A stretch of 54,043 bases of DNA from Porphyromonadaceae bacterium UBA7203. Its GTDB lineage: Bacteria; Bacteroidota; Bacteroidia; Bacteroidales; Muribaculaceae. This document shows positions 52,501-54,043 of the stretch, piece after piece; the first letter of the stretch is position 1; each line of letters starts with the position of its first letter. Position numbers and translations under genes: made by a program. The stretch covers positions 33,148 through 87,190 of the forward strand of contig DKUN01000021.1 of the NCBI GenBank assembly GCA_002490725.1, in the 5' to 3' direction. Under the pieces are notes generated by a model, which was not told the DNA's origin, made no database searches, and worked only from the letters and a program-made list of their open reading frames with translations.

Positions 52501-52782
52501 CCCGATCTCAACAACTTTGACGCTGAGTATCCCCGTCTCGGCACCGCCGTTACCGACGTATCCAACAACACCGTCAACTCTACCTTCTGGCTCCGCAACG
52601 GCTCGTTCCTCCGCCTGAAGAACGTAGAACTCGGCTGGTCGTTCCCCTATGGCCGCGTTTACGTAGCCGGCACCAACCTGGCAAACTTCAGCTCGTTCAA
52701 GCTCTGGGATCCCGAACTCGCTTCTTGGAACAGCTACCCGCTGTCGAAGTCTGTTACCGTCGGTGTTCAGATTACCATCTAA
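49585..52782 (+). CDS. SusC/RagA-family TonB-dependent outer-membrane transporter
   Basis: 1065 residues. A signal peptide (about 1-28) is followed by a carboxypeptidase-D-regulatory-like beta domain (about 46-120: VTGTVVDILDGEPLPGATVS ... DIDGNFSISVP), a TonB-box-like DEVVVVG near 131, and the plug domain (about 140-240, with FYIRGISTFGG and ILKDASATAIYGSRGANGV). The 22-strand-type barrel ends in the aromatic/hydrophobic VTVGVQITI. It forms the barrel of a SusCD pedestal-lid importer for oligosaccharides or peptides. The substrate cannot be inferred from the genes in view. Codon use resembles the secreted protein upstream. Confidence 0.95.
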   Translation: MRHNFPHWCIAIAGFVAISAMAPVRSWAAPSTSEAPAPATNQAKRVVTGTVVDILDGEPLPGATVSVVGDKANVTATDIDGNFSISVPNNKSVLLVTYIGYNEARVPVDDLGFVKVEMRGADNTLDEVVVVGSGTQKRVSVTGAITSVKGDDLRLPAGNLTTAIAGKIAGVVSSTRSGEPGSSAEFYIRGISTFGGRQTPLILLDDVEISVSDLDYIPAENIESFSILKDASATAIYGSRGANGVMIVKTKGGDYNSPTRVSVSFENSFNFRGQFPEFVDGVGFMELYNKARTSRDQLPFYSDVAIARTRDGVNPYLYPNVDWEDLLFKDMAMRQRGNVNVSGGGSKVRYYMSLDIQHEDGLLNTSKDYSWNNNINIYNYTFQNNIAYKLTPTTTIEMNMNAQIRQGSGPNTAKDGLIASSSTMFNYILTTNPVVFPVSYPSFDGDEFIRYGAIRRAEVIQANPYAILNSGYAQQNQNTINTVIKIKQDLDFITKGLKFDAWVNFKNWSSSGFNRRVSPYYYSLARDADSYAMLDENGNPNISADMLQVLQEGTVYMEENGPQRASDQTFEFQANFTWARKFGLHDVSAMVLYRQREYRSAILPERNQGFSFRATYDYAHRYLVEFNAGYNGTERLAKKDRFGFFPAASIGWGMSNEAFFEPATNVINNLKIRASYGLVGSDDLVSPNGSHFLYMDKIQDNNINYLGFTTGDYKANATQSGSGPMLVYYAMSGIGWEKSRKADIGVDLSLWGKLNIVADVFHEDRYDIFLQRESWPQSLAYHSAKPYDNKGKMQNRGMEFSVEYNQRLNQDWNVSFRGNFSYSENKIIDWDDPEYDMTWKDNYRTNKPYPGSGNVYGYIAEGLFTSEEEIANSPLQQVGSSVVRVGDIKYRDINGDGIVNSDDYTMISEYGTTPRIQYGFGATVNWRSFDFGFQFVGQGKRSIMANGVDPFAEGSNNTARNALKWVAENYFDPDLNNFDAEYPRLGTAVTDVSNNTVNSTFWLRNGSFLRLKNVELGWSFPYGRVYVAGTNLANFSSFKLWDPELASWNSYPLSKSVTVGVQITI

Positions 52783-52828
52783 TAGCTCTCCTTACTATCT
52801 CAACACATAGTTAAAGCAAGAAACCAAC

Positions 52829-54043
52829 ATGAAATTCAATAATATATTTAAATACGCGGTTATTGCGGTTGCTGCCGGAACTCTTGTCGGCGTATCATCC
52901 TGCAATTATCTTGACGTGGTTCCGCCGGAACAGCCTTCACTGCCCGACGCGATGAAGAACCACAACGCCGCTCTCGGCTTCCTGTACTCCTGCTATGCCG
53001 GTATCAACAATGTGAATGCCGTTCCGACCGAGTACACATCGCCCATGTGTTCAACAACTGACGAGTATGTTATTCCGAACGCACAGGCAACTGCCTATCC
53101 TGCTATTCTGGCAGCCTCGAACAACACTCAAACCACCAGCCTTTCCAATATCCACTGGCTCTGGGGCTCGATGTATCAGTATATCGGCCAGTGCCTTCTG
53201 TTCGAGCAGCAGTATGAAGAGCTCGGCCGCGAAAACGGCGTTGCCGACTCGCAGAAGCAGGAAGATGAATGGCTCGCCGAAATCCGCTTCCTCAAGGCTT
53301 ACTATCACTATGCCCTGATTCGCTGCTACGGCCCCGTGCCCCTGACTCTCGAGCTCATCCCGATGGATAGCGATGCCGGCGAATTTCCCGGACGTTCACA
53401 CTTTGACTACTGCGTCAACTACGTGTGCAGCGAACTCGATCAGGCAGCCGCTGATCTTCCCGCAACCCGTGACCCCATCGAATTCGGCCGTGCTACCAGC
53501 GTAATGGCCAAGGCTATCAAGGCCCGCCTGCTTCTGCTCGCAGCTTCCGACCTTTTCAACGGCAAGTTCCCCTATCCCGAATGGCGTAACACCAACTACG
53601 AGACTCCCGGCTACGGCGCCGAACTCGTTTCGAAGACCTACGACCGCAGCAAGTGGCAACGCGCCTATGACGCTACCCTCGAGGCCATCGATTTAGCCGA
53701 GGCTAACGGCCACACTCTGATGAAGACCTACACCGAGGAATCGGAAGTAACTCTTGACCAGATGGCATGGGTGCCCGTTGACTTCGAAAATGATGCCGAT
53801 AAGGAGGAGTTCCTGACCAAGGTTATGCTTCACCGCTACATCCACTCGACCTCGCAGTCTGAAAACCCCGAAATCCTCTGGTCGCTCAAGTATACTCACG
53901 GCTCTCTCGAAGACGCCCGTCTGCCCCTGAAGATTATTGCCAACAGCAACGGTCAGTGGTACAACTGGGGCTGGTCAGTGGTCAACCCCACTCTCAACAC
54001 CGTTTACAACTTCTACTGTAAGGACGGTCTGCTCCCCGCTCAG
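52829..54043 (+). CDS. SusD/RagB-family nutrient-binding lipoprotein (3' end beyond window)
   Basis: Starts at the ATG at 52829, 46 nt after the SusC stop, and runs in frame to the last base (405 codons, no stop). The N-terminus MKFNNIFKYAVIAVAAGTLV is a signal peptide, and SSC (cysteine at residue 25) is the lipobox. SusD landmarks follow: NYLDVVPPEQ after the cysteine, the TPR-like helices with EIRFLKAYYHYALIRCYGPV, and MAKAIKARLLLLAASDLFN. It should be the surface lid of the adjacent transporter. Perhaps the last 100-200 residues are missing. Confidence 0.93.
   Translation, partial: MKFNNIFKYAVIAVAAGTLVGVSSCNYLDVVPPEQPSLPDAMKNHNAALGFLYSCYAGINNVNAVPTEYTSPMCSTTDEYVIPNAQATAYPAILAASNNTQTTSLSNIHWLWGSMYQYIGQCLLFEQQYEELGRENGVADSQKQEDEWLAEIRFLKAYYHYALIRCYGPVPLTLELIPMDSDAGEFPGRSHFDYCVNYVCSELDQAAADLPATRDPIEFGRATSVMAKAIKARLLLLAASDLFNGKFPYPEWRNTNYETPGYGAELVSKTYDRSKWQRAYDATLEAIDLAEANGHTLMKTYTEESEVTLDQMAWVPVDFENDADKEEFLTKVMLHRYIHSTSQSENPEILWSLKYTHGSLEDARLPLKIIANSNGQWYNWGWSVVNPTLNTVYNFYCKDGLLPAQ

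Noticed and set aside
48046..54043. The change in codon use after 48 kb as a sign of recent horizontal transfer.
   Set aside because: The bias toward a few codons is better explained by high expression. Overall GC is similar and no mobile-element remnant or repeat flanks the region.
1..54043. CRISPR arrays, insertion sequences, prophage genes and rRNA.
   Set aside because: I saw no regularly spaced repeats, transposase, integrase or phage genes, and no rRNA-like sequence. The window reads as core chromosome.

Overview
The window (about 54 kb, GC-rich, roughly 55-60% by eye) looks like chromosomal DNA of a Bacteroidales bacterium, most likely of the Muribaculaceae/Bacteroidaceae part of the order. 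Evidence: a SusC/SusD pair at the right end, a fused FeoA-FeoB, fused NuoCD with no NuoE/F/G, family-restricted genes (DUF2027-Smr, DUF3098, DUF3256), almost no Shine-Dalgarno sequences, and repeated promoters of the Bacteroidota type (TTG/TTTG, 19-21 nt, TAnnTTTG). I saw no insertion sequence, prophage, CRISPR array or rRNA. The genus is inference.

Left block (1-12.7 kb, nearly all minus strand): the 5' end of a tRNA with its own promoter, then, read right to left, one dense housekeeping run: ftsX, DUF3098, uppP, truB, queA, frr, DUF3256, xseA, xseB, dsbD, a TrmH-type RNA methyltransferase, radA, DUF2027-Smr and an EFR1 flavodoxin/ferredoxin fusion. Many junctions overlap by 1-20 nt. The only clear promoter found is directly upstream of ftsX.

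Centre (12.8-29.8 kb, minus strand): the most striking feature. Ten nuo genes (A, B, CD, H, I, J, K, L, M, N) are split by a complete eight-gene F-type ATP synthase operon (atpD C B E F H A G) lying between nuoH and nuoI. All 18 genes are co-directional and closely spaced, with one recognisable rho-independent terminator after nuoN and no visible promoter or terminator at either nuo/atp junction. The layout suggests that a proton-pumping, NuoEFG-less complex I and the ATP synthase that uses its gradient are made from one transcript of about 17 kb.

Right of that (30-40 kb): an acyl-CoA dehydrogenase with etfA and etfB (a flavin electron-transfer module), then nadC and rlmH with divergent promoters, a small membrane protein, a Bax-inhibitor-1 protein, argS, a 46-codon candidate gene, and an LTA-synthase-like sulfatase-fold membrane enzyme whose 5' end looks damaged.

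From 40 to 47.7 kb: an EF-G paralogue with degenerate GTPase motifs (EF-G2 type), a TonB-domain periplasmic protein, FeoAB with a perfect inverted repeat over its promoter, and a greA-HIT-histidine kinase operon. From 48 kb the plus strand carries a secreted protein with a strongly biased codon set, then a SusC-like TonB-dependent transporter and the first 405 codons of its SusD-like lipoprotein, which runs off the window.
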